Positions 53,516 to 62,530 of a stretch of DNA of 64,000 nt are shown here, one piece after another. A model generated the notes under the pieces. The model had not been told where the DNA came from. It made no database searches and was given only the letters and a program-made list of their open reading frames with translations. Numbering within the stretch: the first letter of the stretch is position 1; each line of letters starts with the position of its first letter. Origin of the DNA: Albimonas marina (lineage in GTDB: Bacteria; Pseudomonadota; Alphaproteobacteria; Rhodobacterales; Rhodobacteraceae); NCBI RefSeq assembly GCF_029223255.1, contig NZ_JARHUC010000004.1:668161-732160 (forward strand). The letters run 5' to 3'. Position numbers and translations under genes: made by a program.

Positions 53516-55468
53516 TCACTTCGCCGGGGTGTACCAGATCGGTGCGGTGTAGGCGCGTTCGACGATCTTCATGCGCGTGCCCTCGGGCCCCGTCACGCCG
53601 AAGCGCGCGGCGTCGTAGGCGGTCCAGCGCGGCGTCGGGATCTCGATCACGCGGGCGTAGTAGAAGGCCGACTGGCTCGCGTCGAACTCCGGGTCGGACC
53701 AGGTGGCGATCAGTTCCGGGGCGCCGATGGTGTTGGTGTAGGTCGCGGCGGCCACGTCGACCGTGTCGCCGACGGAGGGCAGCTTGCCCGTCGTCGCGTC
53801 CGGCGCGCGATCGCCCGACCAGGCCACGTCATGGATCGTCTCGTGCAGCTCCCCGGCGGCGTCCATCCAGCCCTTGACGATCTGGATGCGGTCGAGGTTG
53901 GCGCCGATCGGATCGCGCAGGGCGGCGACCAGGAAGGTGGGGGCGGCCGCGCCCTCGGGCGGGGGCGCCATGTCGCCGCCCATCGGCACGCCCTTCGCGT
54001 AGCCGATGAAGGCGGGCATCCGGTCCTCGGCGTCCGCCTCCGTGAACTCCCAGCCGCCGAAGAAGCGCACGATCATCCGCGGGCCGGTGGTGGCGTAGGT
54101 CTCGCGCCGCTGCATGGCGTCCCAGATCGCCTCGCGGGTGTTGTCGGTCGCCCAGACCGCGGCGTAGCCCGAGGCCCCGACCTCCCAGTCCATGATCCGC
54201 ACGCCGGTCTTGAGGTTGGCCACGAAGGTGGCGGAGATCCGCTCCGGCTTCGGCTCCTGCGGCACGGTCTTGCCGAAGAAGTTCTCCTCCTCCATCGCGG
54301 CGAGGCCGGTGTGCGCGTCGCTGCTGGCGATCATGCCGAACTTGTAGGGGTTGGTCCCCAGCTGCTTCTCCAGCGCCAGGCCGGTCTTGAGCGCCTCGCG
54401 CGCATATTCGCGGGTCAGCATGTCGTTCGTCTTGGCCACGCTTCCGTCGAGGTTGCCCTTGTCCCAGAGCTCGAAGTCCGCGAACTCGTCGTTGGGCGAC
54501 AGGATCGGGTGGGACTCGCCGGTGCCCTTGGTCTGGCTGACCTCGTAGAGCCGCTCCCACCTGGCGCGGCTCTCCACGTACTCGGCGTCCAGCGCCTTGC
54601 CGAAGGCCTGCTCGGTCGGGAACATGATCCCGTTGGACAGGTTCCCGTTGTGGGGGATCGCCAGCACGCTGCCCGAGGTCTTCTCCTCATAGGCGGCCAT
54701 CCACTTCCACAGGTCGACCGGATCGTCGCTGCCCTGGGGCTTCAGCACCGTGAAGGGCTGCATCAGCTGCGCGCGGGCCGCGCCGTCGCGGTAGATGATG
54801 TTGCGGTGCAGGTTGTTCCCGTCGGTGTTCGAGGTCCACTCGTAACCGATGAAGGCGGTGAAGGTCCCGGGATCGTTGAACTCCTCGGCCGCGTCGATGG
54901 TCTGCTGCCAGGCGTCCTTGTAGCCCAGCGACCCCGGATCGAAGAGCAGCGCCTTGGGGAACTTGTCGTGCGAGAAGGCGACGATCACCTCCATCGCGGC
55001 GGTGTTGCCCTGGCCCGAGCGGATCAGGTCGTACCAGCGCCGCCCGGTCGGGTCCGCCAGCAGGTCCGGCTTGCCCGACATCAGCGCCGGGAAGAAGCCC
55101 ATGTTGTCCGAATGGTCGGCGACGACCAGGAAGTCGAGCGGGCGCGACAGCTTCACCGGCTGTCCCGTGCTCGAGGTCACTTGCTCGCCGCGCGCGAAGC
55201 GATAGGCCTCCCGTGGGCCCAGGCGCGCTCCGAAGGCCCCCGCATCCATCGAGAACGAGGTGTGCAGGTGGGTGTCGCCGAAGAACGGCCGCGTTGGAAA
55301 GCTCCTGTCGGCATAGGGAGAGTAGGCGCGCCGGTCGAGCCCGCCGGCGGTGTTGGCCTCCGATGCGGCCCCGGTGATCCCGACATGCCGATTGTCCTGC
55401 GCCGCCGCCGGCGCGGCCGCGAGCATGACCAGCGCCGCGGACGCGGCGCCTTTCGCGAAGATGTTCAT
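53516..55468 (-). CDS. DUF3604 protein (PHP-like exported metalloprotein)
   Basis: A 650-aa exported protein with a signal peptide (MNIFAKGAASAALVMLAAAPAAAQ). DUF3604 proteins look like metal-dependent PHP phosphoesterases; here the metal-site motifs are GDTHLHTSFSMDAGAFG, LVVADHSDNMG, FIGYEWTSNTDGNNLHRN, AIPHNGN and IASSDAHTGLA. The enzymatic activity of the family is not established. It is the first gene of the intact cassette, transcribed away from an AraC-type regulator. A paralogue is broken at 42433. Confidence 0.92.
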   Translation of the reverse strand: MNIFAKGAASAALVMLAAAPAAAQDNRHVGITGAASEANTAGGLDRRAYSPYADRSFPTRPFFGDTHLHTSFSMDAGAFGARLGPREAYRFARGEQVTSSTGQPVKLSRPLDFLVVADHSDNMGFFPALMSGKPDLLADPTGRRWYDLIRSGQGNTAAMEVIVAFSHDKFPKALLFDPGSLGYKDAWQQTIDAAEEFNDPGTFTAFIGYEWTSNTDGNNLHRNIIYRDGAARAQLMQPFTVLKPQGSDDPVDLWKWMAAYEEKTSGSVLAIPHNGNLSNGIMFPTEQAFGKALDAEYVESRARWERLYEVSQTKGTGESHPILSPNDEFADFELWDKGNLDGSVAKTNDMLTREYAREALKTGLALEKQLGTNPYKFGMIASSDAHTGLAAMEEENFFGKTVPQEPKPERISATFVANLKTGVRIMDWEVGASGYAAVWATDNTREAIWDAMQRRETYATTGPRMIVRFFGGWEFTEADAEDRMPAFIGYAKGVPMGGDMAPPPEGAAAPTFLVAALRDPIGANLDRIQIVKGWMDAAGELHETIHDVAWSGDRAPDATTGKLPSVGDTVDVAAATYTNTIGAPELIATWSDPEFDASQSAFYYARVIEIPTPRWTAYDAARFGVTGPEGTRMKIVERAYTAPIWYTPAK

Positions 55469-55602
55469 CGTCGCCCTTCCCCCCTGCCGCAAGACGCTGC
55501 GGCTTGCCAAACGACGCGAGGTTAACCTACTTGGCGGAAACTCGCTTCGCATCCCGCGCCAAAATCGACGAGGGTGGCGGCAGGCGCGCGCGGGAGGACG
55601 GG

Positions 55603-56604
55603 ATGGCGACGTTTCCGCTGATATGCTCGGGGGCGGTGTCGCCGCTGCTCGACTGGATGGAGCGGCACGACCGCCCCGTCGACGCGACGCTCTCGGACGT
55701 AGGGCTCGGCTGGCTCCCGCGCGGATCGCCCGCGACCCCCATCCCGCTGGCGGCCGGCCTCGCCCTGCTGACGCGGGCGTCGGAGCGCGAGGGCGCCGAC
55801 TTGCCGGCGCGAGCCGCCGCGGACCACGGCATCCAGGACATCGGACCGCTCGGCGATTGCGCCCTAGGTGCGCCGCGCCTGCGCGACGGGCTGGAGCGTG
55901 CGTCGGCCAACATGCACCGCCACTGCACCCACGAGATGATCGTGATCGCCTCCGGGCCGGAGGGGCTTCGCCTGTCGGACCTGTGGTCGACCCGCTTCGG
56001 CGACGACGCCTCGGCCCACTATGTCCAGCAATACGTGGCCTCGATCGTGGCCTCGCTGTGCCGTCTGGCCTCGCCAAGGGCGCTGGAGGGGCTCAGGATC
56101 TCCATGCGGCCTCACCCGGAGGCGGGGCTGGCCCATCTCGCTCCCTGGTTCGGCGCGGCCCTCGAGGTCGCTCCGGAGGGCGCGCTGGAGATCCACGTGC
56201 CCGCGGGTCTGGCCGACCGGCCGCTTCCCCGCCCGGGCCCCCAGCCGCAGGACGTCGCGGCCGATCCCCTCTGGCCGGACCTGCGCGGCGACGGCACGCT
56301 GGCGCACGGCGTTCGCCTGCTGGTGCGCGCGATGCTTCCCTTCGCGACGCCCCGGCTCGCCGACCTGGCCGCCAGCGGGGGCATGAGCCGGCGAACCTTC
56401 CAGCGCCGGCTCGCCGAGGAAGGCGCCAGCTTCTTCGAGATCCTCGACGAGGCGCGCCAGGCCGCGGGTCTCGCCCGGGTGGGCACGGGCGCCCACGCCC
56501 TGTCCCAGGTCGCCGCCGAACTCGGCTACGGCCACCCGGGCAGCTTCAGCCGCGCCTACCGCCGCTGGACCGGCGCACCGCCGAGCCGCGCGCGCCCGGG
56601 ATAG
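55603..56604 (+). CDS. AraC-family regulator divergent from the DUF3604 cassette
   Basis: A 333-aa AraC/OruR-like regulator. The N-terminal part is the Arabinose_bd-like domain (DATLSDVGLGWLPRGSPATPIPLAAGLALLTRASER), and the C-terminal part has two helix-turn-helices (PRLADLAASGGMSRRTFQRRLAEEGASFFEILDEAR and LSQVAAELGYGHPGSFSRAYRRWTG). The start at 55603 is chosen because GGGAGGA lies just upstream. It is divergent from the DUF3604 gene across a 134-base gap, so it probably controls that cassette. The inducer is unknown. Confidence 0.9.
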   Translation: MATFPLICSGAVSPLLDWMERHDRPVDATLSDVGLGWLPRGSPATPIPLAAGLALLTRASEREGADLPARAAADHGIQDIGPLGDCALGAPRLRDGLERASANMHRHCTHEMIVIASGPEGLRLSDLWSTRFGDDASAHYVQQYVASIVASLCRLASPRALEGLRISMRPHPEAGLAHLAPWFGAALEVAPEGALEIHVPAGLADRPLPRPGPQPQDVAADPLWPDLRGDGTLAHGVRLLVRAMLPFATPRLADLAASGGMSRRTFQRRLAEEGASFFEILDEARQAAGLARVGTGAHALSQVAAELGYGHPGSFSRAYRRWTGAPPSRARPG

Positions 56605-57379
56605 CGCCGGGCGCTTGCTGCGTCCCGTTCGCAAGCCATCTCTCCCGCCGCCGAAACGCAAGTCTCTCCTGGCCCGCAGCGGTCGTTCGTGCCGATCGCG
56701 ACGAACGACGGCTTCCCGCCTATACGACCAGACGCCGGATCACCGAAGAGGGGGAAGGATAAAGTCGCCAAGCGGACCGACCCGGTAAATGGCTCCGCAG
56801 GAGGAAGCGGGGAGGGGGCTTTGCAGGGCTCGGGTCTGGAAGCGACTGCCGCTGTGGTTGCCGAAGTTCTTCACGCAGAGCTCATCGCTGAGCGCATCGT
56901 TTCGATGCTGGATGAGCATGGGGGCGCCGGCGATGCTGACGAGCGCCTCCGCCATGCGGATGATGCGCTCGCGACCAGGTGCGAGAGGGCGACGTTCCGT
57001 GGTTCGGACGGCATTCCGTGGGGACGCGGTCGCCATTTCGGTCGAAGCGCCGCGAGGACGAGATTGGGATAGCGAAACTTTGTGGGCGCGTCGGTCCGAC
57101 AAGAACCCACATGTCATACGGCTACCCCCAGGGGGCGGCTGCGGGTTCGGGGCCGGATCAACGTGTCTGGCGCTACACCGCTTTGTCAGAGGACACAGTG
57201 GCGATGTGCATTCAAGCGGCAACCGGGCTCCGTGCCAAACGGTGCGATCGCAGCAGAGTTCGTTCGTGGGGTGAGTTGTGGGGCGCCCGGCGGCGAGCTG
57301 TCGAAAATATCTTAGAAAACGACGCCTTCCAGGCGGAAAGTGGCGGAGGGGATGAGCCTGACGTCCAACCTTCTCCACA
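56605..57379. other. No recognisable intact gene
   Basis: About 775 bases between the AraC gene and a recombinase fragment. Many short overlapping frames occur on both strands; none shows a family motif. The GC content falls along this stretch, consistent with decayed mobile DNA. Confidence 0.5.
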
Positions 57380-57661
57380 TTGAGACGCCACAGCGTGCTG
57401 CTCAAGGCGCTGACGCGCGCCCTCCGGTGGAAGCCGATGTTGGAGTCGGGCGAGTTTGCCACCACCGCCGAACTGGCCGAACGTGAGGGGATCGCGCCCT
57501 CGTACATGACACGTGTCCTGCGCCTGACGCTGCTCGCGCCGGACATCGTCGAGGCCATTCTGGACGGGAAGAAGGGGCCGGGGGCGACGCTGGCGAGCCT
57601 GTTGAATCCGTTCCCGGTTGAATTGGCGGGGCAGTCGGGTCACTCCGGCCAAGCAAGCTGA
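57380..57661 (+). pseudogene. C-terminal fragment of a recombinase-associated protein
   Basis: A 93-aa frame reading SVLLKALTRALRWKPMLESGEFATTAELAEREGIAPSYMTRVLRLTLLAPDIVEAILDGKKGPGATLASLLNPFPVEL. This is the helix-turn-helix end found on, or just downstream of, serine recombinases in alphaproteobacterial mobile elements. No catalytic domain is seen upstream and the start (TTG 57380) is weak, so it is probably a remnant. Confidence 0.7.
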
Positions 57662-57839
57662 AGCGCGCGTTCGTGAAGGTAGCAGCGATCGGCAGTTCAG
57701 ACCCTTCTCAGACATTGGGGTCCGGCGCAGCATTCGTCCCGCAGGATGGCAACCAGACACTCGCCGCGTCGTGACCGAAGGTCTACTCTGCGGCTGGCCG
57801 GACCTTCGATCTGGCAAGAGCGCTTCCCCTTATGCAGCG

Positions 57840-59516
57840 TCACTGGCAGCACGGGATCACGCGCGGGTCGTAGGCCGGTTGCGAGTTCGGCACGCCGCCA
57901 CCGAAATCCTGCGGAACGGCGTAGAAGGCCTGTGTCCATGCATGGACGTCCAGTGGCTCGAACAAGCTTTCCTGCGGCTCGTTGCGGATCGGCTGGCCTG
58001 GGTTCACGCCGCGCAGCACCTCGCCGCCATCGACCACCACCACGCCGTTGACGATCACGAAGGGAATGCCGGAGGACGGCAGATTGCCCTGCGCGTAGGT
58101 GGCGTTGTCGGTCACTGTCTCCGGGTCGAAAATCGTGATGTCGGCGATCATGCCCTCCTGCATCCGCCCGCGCTCCTGCATCGCCCTCAGCCCCGTAAGA
58201 CCGAGCGGGCGCGCCGAGTTCCAGCTGAGTTGGGCGACGCTCTGCATCAGGGGGATGCCGTTCTCGCGCCCCATGCGCAACGTCCGCGCGCAGGTGCCGG
58301 CCCCGCGTGGGTGGGTGTTGGGCAGATCCTCGAAGGGCGTATCCCATGTGATGCTGTCGTCGAGGATCGGCATCCCGTCTGACGCGATCGCCACGTCAGG
58401 CAGCCGCAGCCAGTCGACGATGGCGCTCTCAGGCATCTTGTAGGCCAGCACCAGCCGCGCGGGCTCGCGCGCCATCATCTCCGTGCGGCTCTCCTGCGTG
58501 TACCATTCCCCGGTCAGCGCATCCTGGATAGTCTCCTCGTACTTGTAGCCGAGCTGATCTACCCAGATCTCCGGTTCGAGGAAGACGGCGTTCAGCGCCG
58601 TTGAGCCTGCCGCGTAGGGGTAGAGCTCGCCCCACATGTTGTGGCCTTGCGCGCGCATCCGCACCAGCAGCTCGTGCACGAGGTTGTAGCCGGGGTTGTT
58701 GAAGTGACAGGCGATGGCGGGCGCGCCGAGCGCGGCTGCGTTCGCGAGCATCTCCTGGATACCGTTCGCTTCGCTCGTGTCCGTGCCGGGCGTGTAGCGG
58801 AAGTGGAAGCCGCAGGGCCGTCCATAGGCGGCGGCGACCCGCTGGATCTCGAACACTTCGCGTGCCGATGCGCCGTCTCGCATGTAGCCGAGCGTCGAGC
58901 CGATGCCGACCGCGCCCGCGGCGAGACCCGCATCGAGCACGCGCAGGATCTCGTTGCCCTTGTCGAGGTCCGGGCGGGTATGGGACCAGCCAGACTTGTC
59001 CGAGCCGCGATGGTTCATGGCCTCGGGCGCATCGATCGTCGTGATGCCGTCGAGCACCAAGGTACGCGCGAATTCGTGGCAGCTGGCGCAGCCGTAGTTG
59101 ATCTGGTTGGCACCGGTGCGCTCCGCGTACCAGTCGTCCACCATCGTTCCGAGCGTCCCGATCTCGAGGTCCATAACCGTCGTTCGCCCGTCGAGCAGCG
59201 CGAGCTTGTTGCCCATGGGCCGGGGCCAGTGAAAATGCGTGTCGATAAAGCCGGGGGCGACGACATGGCCGCTGGCGTCGATCTGGCGGCCGCCTTCGAG
59301 CGGTTCGACTGTGATAGAGACGATCCGACCTGCGCGCACGCCGACATTCGCGACCTGGTCGAACCCAGTCTCGGGGTCCATCACCCGCCCGCCAAGGATC
59401 ACAAGGTCGAATGGCTCCCTCGTCTGCGCCAAGGCTCTACCGGCGGACCCAATGGCGGCCGCACCCGCGGCAACACCGACGTTGAACTCCCTGCGGGTGA
59501 TCTCGTTTTTGGTCAT
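57840..59516 (-). CDS. D-aminoacylase-like amidohydrolase, Tat-exported
   Basis: A 558-aa amidohydrolase of the N-acyl-D-amino-acid deacylase group. A twin-arginine signal (ITRREFNVGVAAGAAAIGSAGRALAQ) predicts export. The HxH metal motif is in PGFIDTHFHWP, with a late aspartate in VAIASDGMPI and the C-terminal strands AQGNLPSSGIPFVIVNGVVVVDGG typical of the family. It lies downstream of two beta-lactamase-fold genes on the same strand; hydrolysis of an N-acyl-D-amino acid or a related product is plausible, the substrate unknown. The region is less GC-rich than the rest of the window. Confidence 0.87.
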   Translation of the reverse strand: MTKNEITRREFNVGVAAGAAAIGSAGRALAQTREPFDLVILGGRVMDPETGFDQVANVGVRAGRIVSITVEPLEGGRQIDASGHVVAPGFIDTHFHWPRPMGNKLALLDGRTTVMDLEIGTLGTMVDDWYAERTGANQINYGCASCHEFARTLVLDGITTIDAPEAMNHRGSDKSGWSHTRPDLDKGNEILRVLDAGLAAGAVGIGSTLGYMRDGASAREVFEIQRVAAAYGRPCGFHFRYTPGTDTSEANGIQEMLANAAALGAPAIACHFNNPGYNLVHELLVRMRAQGHNMWGELYPYAAGSTALNAVFLEPEIWVDQLGYKYEETIQDALTGEWYTQESRTEMMAREPARLVLAYKMPESAIVDWLRLPDVAIASDGMPILDDSITWDTPFEDLPNTHPRGAGTCARTLRMGRENGIPLMQSVAQLSWNSARPLGLTGLRAMQERGRMQEGMIADITIFDPETVTDNATYAQGNLPSSGIPFVIVNGVVVVDGGEVLRGVNPGQPIRNEPQESLFEPLDVHAWTQAFYAVPQDFGGGVPNSQPAYDPRVIPCCQ

Positions 59517-59637
59517 GTTGTTTTCTCCTCTCCATTCCGGCGGGGCGATGCAGACGGCGACGCCACGCGCCGCAGTCAGGTTCTTTGGTTTTGGTTTCGG
59601 CGTTGGAGCCTCATGTTGTCGATGCAGCGCGTTCGAT

Positions 59638-59671
59638 GGAGAGTTCGATCTGCACTGTGCAGGATCGCCCC
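59638..59671 (-). repeat. Intergenic leader repeat, copy 1
   Basis: A 34-base element, 28 of 34 bases identical to the one at 61257-61290. It lies about 120 bases upstream of the amidohydrolase start, in the 186-base gap before it. This copy contains the 11-base palindrome TGCACAGTGCA on the coding strand. It may be a shared operator or transcribed hairpin. Confidence 0.6.
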
Positions 59672-59702
59672 TCCACTTGATCCGTGGCTCTTGTGGCCCC
59701 GG

Positions 59703-61208
59703 TTATTCGAAGACCGACCCGGAGAGCGAGAATTCGTCGACCGCTCCGTCGGACCGAATGAAGATCCGGTGGTTGAATCGCACGTAGTTGAGTTCGCCAG
59801 ACGGATCTTCGAGTAATTCGCCAAGGGCACCCTCGTTCGGGCCTTCGGTGATGATAAAATAGCCATCAGCCGTGTTGGCCACATTGGCCGGCGCGGGATC
59901 CGCTCCCTTGGTCAATGCGGAGAACTGCACAAACACATACTCGTCGCCCTCTTTCCGGATCTCGATGTTTTGGGAATTCCCCTTGAAGACGCCGACGAAC
60001 GGGCCGAGGACAGCCGGATCAACGCCCGCTGCGACCGGAGAGTCGGCCTCGATTCCCGTGAAGGCTTTGACCATTGCATTCGCAACTTTCTTGTAGGCCT
60101 CGGCTCCGCGATCGCTGTGGACCAAAACCACCACGGCAAAGTCGCGATCCGGGATCAACTGCAGGAAGGAACGCGTGCCGGGCCAATTCCCGCCGTGGCT
60201 GGGGCTGATGACCCCGTCATAGTCGTGGACAAACCACGTCAGCCCGGTAAAGTCGCCGGCCTCGGCCTCGACTGCCGGAGCGTGGGCATAGTCCAGCGCT
60301 TCTTTGGACAGCAGCTGGTTCCCGGCGGCGTCCGCGCCGTCCAGCTGAAAGCGGGCGTATTTCAGCATGTCGTTAATCGTCGACCGGAGCGCGCCGGAGG
60401 CTGCGGACTCTCTGATCAACGGAATGTAGTACGGCTTGAGATCATTGATGTTGCCTTCGCCGTAGATTGGCGGATGACCCCATGCGTAGTTTTCAGCCGG
60501 CGGGGTGGCATCATAGTTAAAGGATGACGACTCCATGCCGAGCGGAGTCAACAGGTTCTCTTCGATCAGGGTCTCGATCGGCTTTCCGCCGGCATGCGAC
60601 ACCACATGGGTCGCGAAGGTGATGCTGGTGTTGTTGTACATCCAGGTTTGACCGAACGGATAGAGCTGCTCGACGTAAGCCGCCTGGAGCATGACCTTCT
60701 CGCTGATCGACCCGCCCGGAGGAACACGAAGAAATCCATGGTCGCCATACCAGCCAGCGCGATGGTGGAACAGGTCAACGACCCGGGCTTTCGACGTTGC
60801 GTCGGGATCCGCGACCCGGAACCACGGCAGGAGGTCGACGACACGCGCGTTCAAATCCAGCTGGCCCCGTTCGGACAGCTGCAGGGCCACTGTCGAAAGG
60901 AAGGTTTTGGTCACAGAGCCAATTTGAAACTGCGTATCAGGAGTAACGGCCTCGTCGGTGCCTACTTTGGTGACACCGATTCCGGCGCTGTAAGTGTTGG
61001 GCCCATGGATGACCCCGACACCAAGCCCCGGGATGTTCATTTCTTTGATCAGTTCAGCAGTTTCGGCGAGGACCGCATCAAAGGTCGCCTGGCCCTCTTC
61101 CTGTGTCATGGCCTGCTGTGCGAGTGCTGGTGTGACGCACAGCAGTGACGAAACAAGCAGGGCAGGTAGTGGTTTCATTAGGTTCTTCACTGGGTTTTTC
61201 CTTTGCAT
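59703..61208 (-). CDS. Class C beta-lactamase-like serine hydrolase (S12)
   Basis: An exported serine hydrolase of about 500 aa. The signal peptide is MKPLPALLVSSLLCVTPALA. Catalytic motifs: SxxK in QIGSVTKTF, YxN in WMYNNTSITF and HGG in SPSHGGNWPG in place of KTG. A C-terminal domain of about 110 residues follows, as in many esterase- or peptidase-like relatives of AmpC. Two starts, 61208 and 61178, have nearly identical upstream sequences from a 30-base duplication. It lies between an atypical class A enzyme and the amidohydrolase; true lactamase activity is not shown. Confidence 0.85.
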   Translation of the reverse strand: MQRKNPVKNLMKPLPALLVSSLLCVTPALAQQAMTQEEGQATFDAVLAETAELIKEMNIPGLGVGVIHGPNTYSAGIGVTKVGTDEAVTPDTQFQIGSVTKTFLSTVALQLSERGQLDLNARVVDLLPWFRVADPDATSKARVVDLFHHRAGWYGDHGFLRVPPGGSISEKVMLQAAYVEQLYPFGQTWMYNNTSITFATHVVSHAGGKPIETLIEENLLTPLGMESSSFNYDATPPAENYAWGHPPIYGEGNINDLKPYYIPLIRESAASGALRSTINDMLKYARFQLDGADAAGNQLLSKEALDYAHAPAVEAEAGDFTGLTWFVHDYDGVISPSHGGNWPGTRSFLQLIPDRDFAVVVLVHSDRGAEAYKKVANAMVKAFTGIEADSPVAAGVDPAVLGPFVGVFKGNSQNIEIRKEGDEYVFVQFSALTKGADPAPANVANTADGYFIITEGPNEGALGELLEDPSGELNYVRFNHRIFIRSDGAVDEFSLSGSVFE

Positions 61209-61256
61209 TGGAGTCTTCACCGGATTTCTCCTGGCGGGATAACGATGGTTCTTCCC

Positions 61257-61290
61257 GGAGAGTTCTGTCTGCGCCGTGCAAGATCGCACC
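61257..61290 (-). repeat. Intergenic leader repeat, copy 2
   Basis: The partner of the element at 59638-59671, in the same orientation, here about 50 bases upstream of the serine-hydrolase start and 30 bases after the class A gene. The central palindrome is degraded (TGCACGGCGCA). Confidence 0.6.
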
Positions 61291-61320
61291 GCTACAGACT
61301 GTACGGCGAAGTTTTCCCGC

Positions 61321-62337
61321 TTAAGGCTTCGCCATCTGCCCGACGTAGAAGTATTCGAACAGCGAGCGGGCGACCTCGGCAATTGCCCGGTCCCTGTCCG
61401 CCTCGGATGTCGCGCTGCTCTTGGTGAACACGGCGATTGCAAACCGACGACCGTCGGGGAGCGTGATGTAGCCGACGTCGTTGGCCACTCCCCCTATGGT
61501 TCCGGTCTTGTGCGCCACCGGCGTTCCCCTCGGCAGCAGTCCCTTGAGCCGGCCTGCGCCGGTGCGCGTGCGCGACATGACACCCAGCAAAAAGTCGCGG
61601 CTCTCGGCGCTCATCGCCGTGCCGCTGTCGATGGCAAGCAGAAGTTGCAGCATCGCAAGGGGCGTTGCCTGGTCGCGAGGGTCCGCCTCGAAGTCCAGAT
61701 TGCGGTCACTTACGATCGTTGCAAGCTCTGGCCTGGTCTTGAAAGCCTCAGTGGCGACCTTCATCGTGGCGGGTCCCGGCAGGCCATAGAATTCCCCGAT
61801 GATCTCGCCGGTCGTCCGATCGACCCTGAAATCGGTGATCCCGAGCCTGCGCAGATTCTCGGTCACTGCCGCGGGTCCGCCGGCCAGCCCCATCAAGGTG
61901 TCGGTCGCGGTGTTGTCGCTCTCCGTGATCATGATCTCGATCAGGTTCGCCACCGAAAGCTGGAGCCCGGGGTGCACGAATGTGTCGCTGAGTGCAGCGT
62001 CCCCGATCATCATCATGTCGGGTGTGATTTCGACCATCTGGTCGAGGCTCAGCTCCCCCCTGTCCACGCGGTCCAAAATTGCAGTGGCGATCGCAACCTT
62101 GTAGGTGCTGGCCATGGCGAAGGTCTCATCGCCATTGAACGCGATGACTTGGTCGCCACCGATTTCCTGCGCCGCAAAGCCGATGTGCCCGGCAAGCCCC
62201 GTCGCGACCCGCTCGATCGCGGCTCCAACGGACTGTCCTTCCGCTGTCTGGGCATAGGCCGGGGCGAAGGTCGCCGCCGAAGCCGTCATCAGCCCGGCAA
62301 CAAGTGTTGCCGTCAGCAGGGCATGTTTGGCTTTCAT
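61321..62337 (-). CDS. Class A beta-lactamase-like protein with altered omega loop
   Basis: A 338-aa exported protein. A signal peptide (MKAKHALLTATLVAGLMTASAATFAPAYA) is followed by the class A motifs: S70xxK in MASTYKVAIA, S130DN in TESDNTATD and KTG in VAHKTGTIGGVANDVG. The omega-loop region reads FRVDRTTGEIIGEF; in an RTE-type alignment the general base Glu166 falls on Thr, with a glutamate two residues later. The loop is also longer than in TEM. It might be a penicillinase with a shifted base or a slow penicillin-binding-like protein. It is divergent from an AraC regulator. Confidence 0.85.
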   Translation of the reverse strand: MKAKHALLTATLVAGLMTASAATFAPAYAQTAEGQSVGAAIERVATGLAGHIGFAAQEIGGDQVIAFNGDETFAMASTYKVAIATAILDRVDRGELSLDQMVEITPDMMMIGDAALSDTFVHPGLQLSVANLIEIMITESDNTATDTLMGLAGGPAAVTENLRRLGITDFRVDRTTGEIIGEFYGLPGPATMKVATEAFKTRPELATIVSDRNLDFEADPRDQATPLAMLQLLLAIDSGTAMSAESRDFLLGVMSRTRTGAGRLKGLLPRGTPVAHKTGTIGGVANDVGYITLPDGRRFAIAVFTKSSATSEADRDRAIAEVARSLFEYFYVGQMAKP

Positions 62338-62530
62338 GTTATTTTCCCTCAACATCTTGAGGCTCCAACACGTTCCGGAATGGCCCGCGCCGTGGTGCCG
62401 TCGCCGGCGGCGGGTGGCGACGGCCTGTTAAATAACATGCCCGGAGCGCAATATGTTTGCCGCCCGCACCACGCCTGTCATAATTCTGTCCCGCAGGGTT
62501 AATCCTCAGGGCCTTGAGGGAGCGGCACCG

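Noticed and set aside
59605..62370. GTTGGAGCCTCA occurs on the + strand near 59606 and, inverted, near 62350
   Set aside because: A 12-base match over this distance is close to chance expectation and no further arms extend it convincingly, so it was not called an element border.
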